Shown here: positions 41,028-52,075 of the stretch, piece by piece
Layout: the number at the start of each line of letters is the position of its first letter
Numbering within the stretch: position 1 is the stretch's first letter
Assembly (NCBI GenBank): GCA_003342895.1
Contig: PTFA01000280.1
Span: 254,331-318,330 of the forward strand
From: Casuarius casuarius
Lineage: Eukaryota; Chordata; Aves; Casuariiformes; Casuariidae
Direction of reading: 5' to 3'
Length of the DNA stretch: 64,000 bases
Program-made: the position numbers and the translations under genes
The notes under the pieces: generated by a model
Told to the model about the DNA's origin: nothing
Seen by the model: only the letters and a program-made list of their open reading frames with translations
Databases searched by the model: none

Positions 41028-41337
41028 CTGATGTGCCTGTGTTGCTGCCTTTTCGCATCCTCTCCCAGCCTGTTCAAGGATGGCGACCGGCTCCGAGAGG
41101 ACGGAGTGTAACTCCCAACAGTTTTTACAGTTCCATTAGGATTATTCTGCATCTGTTGAAGTAGATGAGGTGAAAGGCTGCGGTGGGAAGAAGCAGAAGA
41201 GGAGGCTGACCAGTCAGGGAGGTTGTTGATGTTGAGATTGTTATCGCTGTTGGAACGGAGCAAGACGCGAGGTGCTGCCAAGGTGCTCGGCGGCCTCCGC
41301 CTTCTGTTCGAATAGGTAGGAGCCTCTCTGAAGGGCA
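41028..41337 (-). CDS. SHANK2: SHANK2 linker exon upstream of the SH3 domain
   Basis: This internal exon encodes about 103 residues of the basic, Ser/Pro-rich linker that precedes the SH3 domain. Recognisable motifs in order are PFREAPTYSNRRRRPP, LAAPRVLLRSNSDNNLN, SHRSLSPHLLQQM and SRSRSPSLNRLGED; all match the SHANK2 paralogue rather than SHANK1 or SHANK3 as I recall them. The acceptor is TTCTTTACGCAG, and the exon begins with two bases of a split valine codon (phase 1). The donor is GTGACT, and the last two bases (AG) join T from the next exon to give serine. It is shared by the short isoform (from 44834) and, by its position in the family, by the long ankyrin isoform. Multiple RxxS/SP motifs are plausible phosphosites. 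The residues just before the donor (KRQQHRHI) differ from my recollection of the mammalian sequence, so splicing at this junction may vary between species. Confidence 0.95.
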
Positions 41338-44300
41338 CTGCGTAAAGAAAAACATCCAGGGTAATCACAGATGATTTTACCATTTATATGCGTTTATCAC
41401 CCCATAAAAAGATACAGCAACATATGGCATTACTTTTCCCGCAGAGAGAGACAGACACTCTACCTTGCCTGCACAGCTAGGCAATTTCTTTATCTTTAAA
41501 ACATCATTAGAACTGAAAACAATGAGGCAACATTAAACTGTTTGCTGGCTTTAACGAATAGTTAGGCAACATCGATAGCATAAGTCTGCCGAACTGGGGT
41601 CTAGGAAAAGGGAAACACCTATTTCCTGCTAAATTTGAGTCTCAGTTTGTTTGACTTCTGTTAAGATTTCCTCACATCCAACCAGAAAGTCATGGAACAG
41701 GGCCGAGCAGCAGAATTTGTGAAGCATGCTCTCCGTTACTCCCCTGTTGGCATCCAAACTGGGAGAATTTTATTCCATCGCAAGTTCAGGCCTAACTTGA
41801 AATCTTTAATGTTAACAGTCACCTTATCCACTTCTTCCAGGTTAAAAATTGAGGACATAGATTTTTCTCCTGGCAGAACTCTATTACGCTGCTAAAATCC
41901 CTTGGTATCTCTCTTTCTAATCTAGGCGTTTCTACTGCAGCTATTGCTATTGTATATAGAACATATTACCCAAGGGTAATGCACTCACTTCATCCCGTGC
42001 TGTGTCCCACAGAGACCATGACTGCATCTAAAGGCTGTAATATACTAGTTAATGAAATAGACACAACAGAAAACAAAAGCAAGGGCAATAAAAATCTAAT
42101 ATAAACCAGAGGACTTATCCTTCCATCAGTGTTATTGCTGCACTCATTGGAGAATTTGTGTAAACAGATGCTACCTTTCCCGAGTCTCCATTTCTCACCG
42201 TAGAGGGTCACTTAGTTCCAACAACTTAGAAAAGCTCCTCATAAAAGGCAGTCGACTCACACTAGCTGTGATGACACTTCCTACTCATTTTATAAGGTAA
42301 GAAAGGATCTGACCCTGAAAACTCAGGTTTACCTCAGTCCCCATTCATGCAAGTACTCCCATTAATTTCAGCGGAGCTCATGGCGTTGCAGGACTTGATC
42401 CAAAGCACACCTATTTACCTTTGCAAAGGGACAGTAGTATTACTAACAAAAGGCAGCCAGGCATTATTCTGAGGACTTTACTGAGCTGTTGTAATTTTCA
42501 AAAGTTGTATTTTAGTAGGGAAATAAGCCCCACAAAATATTATCCTACATACCTGAAGCGCCACTAGGAGCCATTCATAAAGTGACATAAATGTCTACAC
42601 ATTCGATATCGTTCAAAAATGAAAAAGTAAAACTGAATTAAAACATGTCCATCATACTGTGCAAACAAGTAAATTCATATAAATACAAATATACATAGGA
42701 AGCATTCTGTCCTGCCTTGAAATATAGCCCTTTATTGGCTGAACACAGCAAAATTTAAGATCCCAGAGCAAAACCGAAAGATGACATAAAAAAAGGTGTA
42801 ACTGCAAGGAAAATAATGGTTTTTAGCATTTTCACCAGAATCAATTCATTAACTGTGATCCTGAATATCTTAAAATGACATCTTCCTATTCCCAGTGAAT
42901 TGAACCTCGCTGCGCGGGCACACTCGCTGCGCGGGCACACTCGCTGCGCGGGCACACTCGCTCTGGTAAGTAGCTCAGCAGCCTCAGAACAACAAAACAA
43001 AAGAGGACAGCGTGCACAGAGAGGAAGAGCTTTAAATTCAGGTCCATGACATTTCACTTCAAACCAGGCTGAAATAAAGGAAGTAGTCTTTAAAGCTGTT
43101 AAAAGGGATAAGACTCTTTATGCTAGAAACCGCCAGAAAGTCTGTACAGTTTTCAGGATACTCCAATTTTTCATATTTCATGTTTTTTTAAGGTTTCCAA
43201 GAGGAAAGTACATCAATGAAAGTGCCTTACTGCTTCAGGCATCACAGTGAAAGCCACGGTTAGTTCTAACTTAAAGAAAACTCACAGCACGTATTTCCAA
43301 AATTAACATATCCAGATCCTCTCAATTTATATATATGACCCTGATGTGCTGTTTGTGTATTCCTGTATTTCTGACATTGAGACTACGGCTCTAGGAATGA
43401 TTCAGTTGAAGACAGGGACGTCTCCCAGGTACACTAAGGCAACGTAGTTATTGTAATCACTGTAATAAGGAAGAGGACATACAAAACAGCACTGCAGAGG
43501 CAGACCTGCTGTCTGAAAGGCTAATCTTGCTCTCTGGGGTCACAGGAGCTTGCCTCAGACTTCAGTAAAAATGGGGCCTGACCCTTCCGTTTTAATTTCT
43601 CATGAGCTTAAAATTGTGACCGTTTGAAGCCAGACTCTCGAGGCTTCGACCCCTAGATTTAAAAAACTAAACACTACCAATATTTTTGAATGTTTACCAT
43701 AAGTTTTGAGAGGTTGTGGGAGATCTTTTGGCGGGAGGGGGAGGGAGCACGAGGGGCACGTTGCCCAGATGCGCCGACAGGATGGACAGAGAAGTGCCGA
43801 GCACACTTATACCGACAGGTTTTAGAAAACACAAAACTGCCCATTCATTCCCAATGAAAGGTAGCATACCCGTGTGTATGCATACACGCTTTCCCTGTAT
43901 CAGCCTGAATTGATTCTTTGTCCATTGCATGTCCGAAAAGGATTTTAAAGGATCACTGAGGAGTTAGCTCCTGATCTGCGATTATTGTGCTACTCTTAGG
44001 GAGAGAGCTACAAGCAAAATTAACCTTTACTATAAAAAAATAAGCGACAAAAGGGGACAGCTAATTGCACAAATTGATGGGCGTCTAACACAAATCTTTT
44101 ATAGAAAGAGTTAAAAANAAGCATTTTCATGCCTAAAAATGATTAATATTCCACCCAACTGTTTCTTTTCCCCAGCAATCTGCAAACTGTAAGTGGGTGG
44201 ATATTTTTTTAGCTGCTTCTTAGGCATTATTTATATTATTTTCACAATAAAAAAAAAACTACAACACAAAATGATGAAATGCAAATGTACGTGCTTTGAA

Positions 44301-44833
44301 CTCTGTTGGACGCTGTTTTTCTCTAATACTTCACTATGTTCAAAACTGTAAGAATGACTGTTGCAAAACTTGTTTGGGAAAAACAGACGATACAAAGTGA
44401 CATGAAAATGTCTCAACTGATTTCACGCTTCTAAAGTTTAGAATTAGCACCCCTAAAAGCATACCTGAAAGCATCAGCTCCTCTTCCAGCTCTCAATTTC
44501 TATTCCTAGTACCTCACACATCTGAAGGGGCAATCAAACAGCATTCACTGATAAAATTCACCTAGCAAATTCCTCATGTGCCTTCAAATGCATTTCTCAG
44601 GGAACAAAATATTTTCAAAACTATCTGACCTTTCAGAGAAAACCTAAAATGCATAAAGTCAGCCACGTCCAGCTTTCGTAACCAGTTGCCTAACTGGACC
44701 GTCTAGTAGAAAATCCCGTTGGAAAAGAAACTGCAGGAATTGGTTAATTACAGAGTAACTAAGCCCATCGGATCAACTACGAGCAAGAAAACAGCAGCCT
44801 GCAACGTCAAAGCGGTCGGCTTGCATCGCTTAC
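41338..44833 (-). other. SHANK2 intron (short-isoform first intron, 3.5 kb)
   Basis: Phase-1 intron bounded by GTAAGC (at 44833) and ACGCAG (at 41338). It contains a 17-bp GC-rich tandem repeat at 42906-42962. Otherwise I see only unique AT-rich sequence and chance frames. Confidence 0.85.
42906..42962. repeat. 17-bp GC-rich tandem minisatellite, 3.4 copies
   Basis: Three perfect copies of CTCGCTGCGCGGGCACA (42906-42956) plus a 6-bp partial copy. Each unit carries three CpG sites, in an otherwise AT-rich SHANK2 intron. Perfect identity implies a young or actively homogenised array. Confidence 0.97.
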
Positions 44834-44870
44834 CTTCTTTCTTTGTGAAGGCATTTAACAAAGACTTCAT
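44834..44870 (-). CDS. SHANK2: SHANK2 short (ProSAP1-type) isoform, first coding exon
   Basis: Read on the minus strand, this 37-nt coding head gives MKSLLNAFTKKE plus the first base of a valine codon, followed at once by a strong donor (GTAAGC). That dodecapeptide is the N-terminus I recall for the ankyrin-less ProSAP1/SHANK2 isoform of mammals. The phase is decisive: the leftover G joins the TG at the start of the exon at 41337 to give GTG, so the protein reads KKE-V-PFREAP with no frame break. The start codon has A at -3, a good Kozak position. An upstream frame stays open through the T-rich tract, but it has no recognisable protein character, so this ATG is chosen. The product is a postsynaptic density scaffold that lacks the ankyrin repeats of the long isoform. 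A CpG island lies immediately upstream. Confidence 0.93.
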
Positions 44871-44917
44871 TTTCCCTGTTACTTTAGCAGCAATCCCCTC
44901 ATTATACCACCTTTGCT
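44871..44917 (-). other. SHANK2: 5' UTR of the ATG exon with a consensus 3' splice site at its upstream edge
   Basis: The stretch from 44915 down to 44871 is the leader in front of the SHANK2 short-isoform ATG. Its upstream edge at 44916-44917 reads as TTCCCAG/CAAAGG on the minus strand. It is preceded by a pyrimidine tract of about 60 nt (44918-44977), which together is a textbook 3' splice site. The ATG exon may therefore be an internal 82-bp exon (44834-44915) joined to a separate non-coding first exon. Alternatively, transcription starts in the CpG island and reads straight through. Sequence alone does not decide between these. Confidence 0.6.
44879..44902 (-). promoter_or_regulatory. Upstream ORF in the SHANK2 short-isoform leader
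   Basis: On the minus strand an ATG at 44902 opens a seven-codon frame (MRGLLLK) ending in TAA at 44879-44881. The stop lies 8 nt before the main start codon at 44870. It is in a different frame from SHANK2 and sits inside the leader whichever 5' end is used, so it could lower translation of the main frame or require reinitiation. Its presence is seen directly; a regulatory role is inference. Confidence 0.5.
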
Positions 44918-44977
44918 GGGAAGGAAAAGAGGAAGGAAGGAAGAAAGGAAGGAAAAAAAGAAAAAAAAAAAAAAAGG
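44918..44977 (-). repeat. Polypurine/polypyrimidine low-complexity tract
   Basis: The plus strand is almost pure purine (GGAA and A runs), so the minus strand is a long C/T tract of about 60 nt. It ends in a CAG splice acceptor just before the SHANK2 leader. It may serve as the polypyrimidine tract of that acceptor. As a simple repeat it is also likely to vary in length between individuals. Confidence 0.85.
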
Positions 44978-45027
44978 AGCGGAGCAGCCAGCTACCCAGC
45001 GTGCGGGAGGCAGCTGCGGGCGCGGCG

Positions 45028-45062
45028 GCAGCACAGCGCAGCACAGCGCAGCGCAGCGCAGC
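45028..45062. repeat. CAGCG/CACAGCG short tandem repeat
   Basis: GCAGCACAGC-type units of 5 to 10 bp are repeated through this stretch inside the CpG island, grading into a CCG run at about 45065-45080. It is likely length-polymorphic. Confidence 0.7.
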
Positions 45063-45165
45063 CCCCGCCGCCGCCGCCGCTCACCGCGCCCCGGCCGGCA
45101 GCATCAGCCCCGCGGGCGCCGCCGCTCCCGCAGTGGCCGCATCCGTGCACCGCCGGCGCGGGGCA

Positions 45166-45201
45166 GCACCGGCACCGGCACCAGCACCGGCACCGGCACC
45201 G
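45166..45201. repeat. GCACCG hexamer repeat, six units
   Basis: Six tandem GCACCG units, the third altered to GCACCA, lie inside the putative promoter CpG island. They run straight into a G-rich GC box at 45201. Confidence 0.9.
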
Positions 45202-48200
45202 GGGCGGGAGGGGGGCGCCGGCTGCAGCCGGGCGGAGCGGAGCGGAGCAGAGCGGGATGCTGCTGCCCGCGCCGGCGGCTTCGCAGCTTGCGCCGCTGGC
45301 GCTGCGCGCTGGGAGGCGGGCTGGGCTTTTCGCTGCTTATTCCCGTGCTTTTTGCAATGCTGCGGAGTCAGTCCGAGGGCAAGTATGAATCAAAGTGAAA
45401 ACAAGCCAGCTTCACAGCATGCCTACGTTAAGAACTGAGGCAAAACTGCCACTAAACGGAGTATCTTAGCATGGCCTATAGGCCGGCGTGAAAAAGATGA
45501 ACATACCAGCACCAATTATTTTTCCGCTCCCCCTCCATGCAGTGATTACACTGAAATAAAAAAAAATTCTTCCTGTACAGGGGAAAAGTATTAAAATTCA
45601 GCCAAGCTGTTTTACTAAATTCAGCACAGATGACAAAAAATAAATGTTGCCATTGCAGCTTTTTAAAGTCCTAATCCTGAAAAATTCTACAGATAGCTAT
45701 GCCAGTCAGTGCAAACGCCTTCCCAGAGGAAGAGCGCATAACTGAAATAGGCAGATATCTGTGTTTTAAACATACCGCAAATAGGAAGGGGGGCGGGCGG
45801 GAGGGGATGTGCTAACACTCACAAAAATTTATATCTTTACTAGTTACATGTACAACACAGAGACTCTGAAGAACAGAATTCACAGTTTAAAAAAAGGAGT
45901 GACCTAAATTTACAATTAGTACACAAATAGTAGAAATTATATAACTATTAATAAAGACTTATTCCATTTCAGAAGTCTCTGCTGACTGCTAATGCATCTG
46001 TTGTTGAAAATTAGGTCTTCTTCTTACTGAGAAAACTGCTTCAAGAAAGACAGAAAATAAATGACTTAACTGGATTTAACCTCCATATGCATAAATGATA
46101 TCTATAACACAGCAGCNAAAGGAATTAGTATGGATAAATAAGTAAATTCAAGAGTTTAAACATCATTTAACATTCCAGTGTTGATATAGGTCTTAATTTT
46201 TAACGAAAGGAATATTTCTCTAAACTAATATAATTTTAGGCTTTGGTTCAGTTTATTCATTTAAAAGAAACTTTTCTGATCAAGTAGAAATGTCACCAGA
46301 GGAAATTTTTGATACAGCATATGTACAAAATTAAACAACTGTATTTGACAAGAGTTATTTTTCATATCTTTCAAATGATGCAAAGCTTCCAAAGAATAAC
46401 TTCAAAATGATGTTCGCCAACTTATAAATACGTGCATTTATTAGCTCCTCAGGAGGAGAACCAACATTGTTTCCAGAACAGGAACTGCAACACCAGACCA
46501 ACCACGCCACTAATTTGAACCATAAGCTTCTGTGCATTACTCTTTCTAATATCTTTGTTCAATCTCCGTGATTATTTTTGGAGCTGTAAATGATAAAGAA
46601 GCTATAACTATTAATAATCTTCTACATTTCCGCAGTGCTTTCTGACTAAACTTAGTCAATAGTGATGCAAGTGCTCCTGCATTCTCCATCAAAACCTGAG
46701 TGTCTCGTAGCACTCCTCTTTCGATAGCCAGAGAGAGGGAAAGAAAGGAGTTACAAGGCAGTAGTTCCCAAAATGCTCCAGGAAGAGACTGAAGTCTGGA
46801 TTTCTGTTTACTGACAGGGCTGGGATAGTCCTTTGTGGAAGTCAGGGAAGTGCTTGGCGGTGATCCTGCTTCTGGCAACAGCACCATCACATAAGAGCTG
46901 CGCCACTGCCCAGAGCCTCCCCAGCTCCACGCATGCTTGTCATGCCCCCGTTTCCTAGGGAGAGCATCTTAAATCAGTTTTACACAGTGCAGGGCAGTCT
47001 GCTTTATTGACTATACGGAAGATGAGCATAGGTTGATCCCCATGTGCCTTAAGAGGCGAATTACCTGACATGCCCACAGGAAAGGAACAAAATCACTGCC
47101 CCGTATTCGGTTCTGTGCTTTAATAACCAGAACATCGACCACAGAAAGTAACATACAGACCCCGTGTGAACTGTATCCACAAAGAGATGGGATCTCGGCA
47201 TTGCGCACGCTTCCCCGGGGAGGAAGGCCTGGGCCTTTCACTGAGAAGGTGACGCTGGTATCCAAATCTGGGAGTCTAATCCTCAAACCGCGTTTCCCCT
47301 AACACGGGTATCGGCGTTCCAAATTAAAGACATACTCAACACCTCATCATACCAGCTAGCCCAGGAAAGTGTTAACTCGACTGCGCTTATTCACGTCTGT
47401 TCATATACAGTAAAATAAAAACAGACAGGCAACTGTAGTCAATCAAAATCAATCCCAGGGGGTATTTTTATTAGATCCTTGCTGGAGCCGTAGCATTTCA
47501 GCATCTAGGGGTTTCTAATCAGTGTTATAAAAACATAAAAAAAATTAGAGTCACTTAAAATTATTGAGTTTCATGGAAATTGTGGCAACACTTTCCTGTC
47601 TACGCCATCAGATACATCACCTGACGAGTGATCATTTTATTCCATTTAACTGTCTTTCTTCTCCCATCACAGGAAATATAATTTCTTCCTACATGGCAGA
47701 GCCGACTGCAATAAAGGCTATTGTACAATTGGAAAATATGACAATCAAGGAAGTCAGTGAACTATTTGCAGCTGCAGTTTTTCATGTTTTCTAATTTTCA
47801 CTAATAGCTTATTAGAATGTTTGTTTTAACTGAAGTCCTAAAATCTGTAGTGCTCGGAAGTGAAAGAAGGAACTCTTCCAGCAACTTCCACCTTTTCCAG
47901 AAAGATTTCGCTGCCTTATGATAATCCCTTGATATTATCAGCTCAGGATACAGAAAGCTAGTAATTTGGCTACACTAGCGCACAATAGGAAGAGAACCGA
48001 CAAGCCAGCAGCATCCATAATCTAGAAATCAGGAAGAACCTTACAAATGCAAATGAGCAAGCCCTAACTGTCCAGCTTTCCCCGCTTCTTCTAGAGGTGC
48101 TCAAGGAAATGGCTAGGATAGCTCTGCAGGGGAATGCCCCCGAGCAGAAAAAGCCCCCTATGCAGAAATCAAAACATGGCCTCGTGTTACATTTTGCTTC

Positions 48201-50771
48201 GCAATTTTTTGTATGTTTGTAACATCACGTCGCCAGATTTTCATAGGTACTTTGCTCCCTAGCTCCCATTAGAAATCTACGGGAATTAGTAACTCAGGTA
48301 TTTTTGAGGATCTATTTTTAGGTACTTAAATGCCTTTAAGAAAAGCAAAAAACGATCTGTCTGACCAAATCTGTGCTGTTGCTTAATCTTCCCACCAACA
48401 CACCTCTAAAAGCAGGGGCTTCTCAGATAATAGAACAAAGTTATAGTTACAGATGCTTTTTTTTCTTTTAATCTTGTCCATCTTGAAGTTATTGCTAGAA
48501 AAATCTTTTTAGTCTGTTTACACATCTAAGTTTTTGTTACAAATACAGTTTTTTGCATGTATAAATACATTTCTCTTTGCTATAAAATAGGCTCCCCGTA
48601 TGCTAAACCACCAAAGGGAGAGTTAGACAAGAAAAGGCAGATTCAAATATAGACTGTAAAGTGCAAAAAGATTCCTGAAAAAACCCTAGGTACGGTGTTT
48701 CTAGAGTACTTATTCCACGAAGCCACAAGGTGGTTAGGAACACGGGCAGTGGTGACAGATTCAGAAGGGATCCATCTCAGGGATGGATATAATCCTATTT
48801 CATAGAACAAAGTTGCTTTATTCTTCTGAAAAAAAACTGGGGAGTTTGCTCAGGAAAGTGCAGTCAAACCAGCACTGAGATAGAAGCACATGAGCCCACT
48901 CAAATGATGCTTGAAGACCGCAACCTTAGCTAACGCAGCATTAGGTTCCCTGACACCGCTGGCAGCATCTCCCTGCCACACAGACGCTACCGGCTTCAGT
49001 CAGCTCCTGTCGCTTGTCTTCAAGCAGTCAGTCCAAGTTTGAAGAGTAGAATGGGGGCAGGAGACTGTGTGTAGGAAAGGACAGCAGAGGGATGGATCAG
49101 GAACAGATGGCAAGAGTTATCAATTAGGAGGAGAAAGAAAAAACAAAAAATAGCAGTGCAAGATACAGAGCCATGTGCCAGACTTCCCTTCCATCACCTG
49201 GCACTTCTATTATATTGATGCCCCCAAACTTTGCTCTATTTGACGAGGGCCAGGCTCACTTTACCCTCCTGAGGAACCTAACGCATTTGCAGAACTTGAT
49301 TAAAAACAACAACAAATTCATTGGAAAGGTTCTCAAATATCCAGCAAAATCCATAGCTATGTGGAAGGCTTGCCTGTAGAGCCAGTTCTTTGCGTGGTAG
49401 GGAGAACTCGCCCTTGCCAGGGTCTCCAATTCTGCGGAAAACACTTCATTTAATTCCTGATATTAGAAGAATTTTAATAACTAAGCATTCAAAGCGTATG
49501 TGGGTACATTTCAAAGGAATTTGGAAGTTGATGAATATACAGTTGCCACACTTAGATGAGCTTAAAATCACGGGAAATGAAAATCAATCACTTTCTTACC
49601 ATACTCATACCATACATGATTATAAATAAGCCTTTACTAAGAACCTGTGAGACTCCATCAGTAATGCAGGAATAACATCCAAAGAGCTAGCTTCTTCTGC
49701 ACAAAGGAGGCATGCTCATCCTAAGCCTTTCCTTTCAGATGCTTACACAACATGGAGAAGATATTGAGAATTTTCTATTTAGATCACATAAAAGTGCTAA
49801 GTATTGCTTAAAGCTTGCTATGTGTCAGAACAAATGTCTGAAATCTCTTTGATAGGTTAGAAGATAATGGGTTTAGAAATTATGATCCAAAAGAGCTTGA
49901 AAATCATGGGTTTTCACTTTTTTTTTCCTCAAATCACCAAGCTCAAGACTTGCAAATATCTGAAGCTCTGACTACAGTGATATAGATACACACATCAGAG
50001 TTTACCTTAAAACTGAAATAAAANTTCTGTCCCAAAGCCTAAGAGGATGCTTTGTATCCTGGTATTGTATGAGGAATTTAGGTCGGAGGTGCCCCAAAAA
50101 AAAAAAAGAAGAAAAAAAAAGCAGAACAATGAAAGGTTAAGAGGTGTGAAAATTTCATGGGAGCTGCTGAAAGGGAGATGGAAACAACAGCCAGTGATGA
50201 GGGAGGATGCCTTAGAGGTAGNAGCATAAAAAGAGAGAAAAATAAGTGCAGTGAGAGAAAGCTGCAATAGATGAAGCAGAATGATTGACACCTATTGGCA
50301 ACGTCAAAGAAAAGAGTTGAAAATATTTGAGATAGGTATAGTCCACTTTCATTTTAACAGGTAAGCTGATACAAAGAAAAGGCACTTCTCTAAAGAGCTG
50401 TATTTTATTTAATTCCATTTCTGCAGGATATTCCCTTTCTGTCAGAGGNGTGGAATGGAAAGGACAACCGAGCAGCCAGCTGACAAGGTCTGCTAAAGGT
50501 TTTAACCTGCGGGAGCAGTCATAGCTATAACAGTAATCGAGCTTCTCATTTTATTATGCACGCTTCGGTTAAAAACAATATCTAACCTTACTCTGAATAA
50601 AACAAATAACTACAATAAATATTTGCACCTGATTTCTATACATTTGCACATCCAGCTAACGCCTGTCACTGTGTACACCCACAGTGAGTTTCCTTTGCTG
50701 TTTGTGAAGGCCTTTCCACTGTAATACGATCAAGGAAAAAGATCCCTTAAGAAGTAAATAGCTAGTGTAAA

Positions 50772-50810
50772 TCCTTTCCAAAAAAAAAAAAAAAAAGAAA
50801 AAAAGGAATG
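50772..50810. repeat. A-rich low-complexity tract
   Basis: About 17 A, one G, then more A-rich sequence. A similar A-rich stretch lies at 50096-50120. Both are simple sequence. Confidence 0.8.
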
Positions 50811-52075
50811 GGCAGTTTGGAATAGATAATATAGGAAACTACTTATTATTTTAATTGAATTGATTCCTTTTTGACAGTATTTCTTTAAATGAGGACTTGC
50901 AGTCCTAACTTCGAAGGGTGTTTCCATCAGGCAGTAGAACTCACCTAGCGTTGCTCCCTTCACCTTTAGGCAGTGGTGGACGGTCAGCACCCAGCAACAT
51001 AGGAGGGTCCGAAAGAGGACTGCGTGTCACGGCTGGTAGCTCCTGCAAGCAGACGTGCCCGAATCTGCTTTTAGCGGCTGAGGCTGATGGGCCTCGGATT
51101 CAGTATACAAACTGGTGGGTTGTAGTCTCATGTTGCAGGCGAGAACAAAGACAAATGAAACTACACAAAATGCTTAGAAAAACAAACGCACCAATATCGG
51201 ATTGCATACTGCTTCTGTGTTCCGGTGTTGTACAGAAAACAATCTAATTTCGCCTTTGTGTAACTTTCCTCCTACCAGAAGCTCTTAACAAATTCCTTAA
51301 ATCATTATGTTGTTCCAGGTTTTATTCAGTGATTTGATTTCACTGCTTTAATCTAAGTGTGAATCTCTTTAGTAAATAGTGGGACAAAGCATCTGTGCTT
51401 CCAAAAGTGTTGGTGGATCGTGTCAGTTTTATTTAGAATAACACCATTTTCATAACTGAAAGTGTATATTGCACTCAATGGGAAAAAAAATTGTTCTCTC
51501 GTAGAAGCTACAGAGCATATAACTAGCCAAAATGGTCAAAGGGTCTGCCACATTATGCTAGTATAATTTATATAGACAACTGTAATTATGTTGGGGGAGC
51601 AGAGAGTTAGTTAGATAAATGTACAATTTTTAGGTGGTGGTCAACTAGGTGTGATTCTCCAGGCTTGCTGTCTCTTGTAACTATTCCCCTGGCACAGCAG
51701 ATATGAAATGCATCCACTCTGCTCTGTTTTACAGTATCTTAGCACAAGTCTAAACAATAACACAAGGTGCATAGGGATGAAGAAGCTGGCCCTACTATGA
51801 ATGCCAGGTTTATAGCCTATCTCTGACTCAACTCTTAAAGGCTAAACTAAACATGCAGTTACTCCTAATTTACTGCAGGAGAAATGACAGAAGAAACCCA
51901 GCCATGACATTAAAGTTCATGCATGACTGTGAGTTAGCCCAAGGCAGGAATTACAAGAAAATGGCAAAGAAACAAACGCACAACATCCTCTTTTAGCTGC
52001 AGCTCCCTTTCCTTCAACTTTAAGATCTTGGTGTCCTTCACTGCCATTTTTCAGCCTCGTTTTCCCTTCTCCTCA

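Larger units (their letters stand above)
44978..45335 (-). promoter_or_regulatory. SHANK2: CpG island, probable promoter of the SHANK2 short isoform
   Basis: This is the most GC- and CpG-rich stretch of the window, standing out sharply against AT-rich flanks. It contains a CAGCG-type repeat (45028-45062), a CCG run (about 45065-45080), six GCACCG-like hexamers (45166-45201), a GC box GGGGCGGGAG with closely spaced G-runs (45201-45217), and GGAGC repeats (45234-45255). It ends about 60 nt upstream of the SHANK2 ATG exon. CpG-island promoters without a TATA box are common for brain scaffold genes, and none is seen here. The direction of transcription (minus) is inferred from the adjacent exon. 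The exact start site cannot be placed from sequence. A plus-strand open frame runs through it but looks like an effect of GC-rich composition. Confidence 0.75.

Noticed and set aside
44748..45044. Longer N-terminal extension of the SHANK2 short isoform on the minus strand
   Set aside because: The frame is open, but upstream of the MKSLLNAF start it is only poly-Phe/Leu/Ser from the pyrimidine tract and Ala-rich island sequence; the downstream ATG matches the known isoform.
44913..45398. 161-codon plus-strand frame, Arg/Lys-rich
   Set aside because: Same composition effect in another frame of the CpG island; it overlaps the 239-codon frame and has no protein character.
44719..45438. Longest open frame in the window (239 codons, plus strand)
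   Set aside because: It runs antisense across the SHANK2 ATG exon, the polypurine tract and the CpG island. Its Ala/Pro/Lys-rich text is what those compositions give, and no domain is visible.
46546..46890. 114-codon minus-strand open frame
   Set aside because: It was considered as a possible upstream SHANK2 or ankyrin exon, but it has no ankyrin signature and no clear splice sites in frame.
50918..51247. 109-codon plus-strand frame
   Set aside because: No domain, no start context and no conserved motif; ordinary unique sequence of mixed composition.
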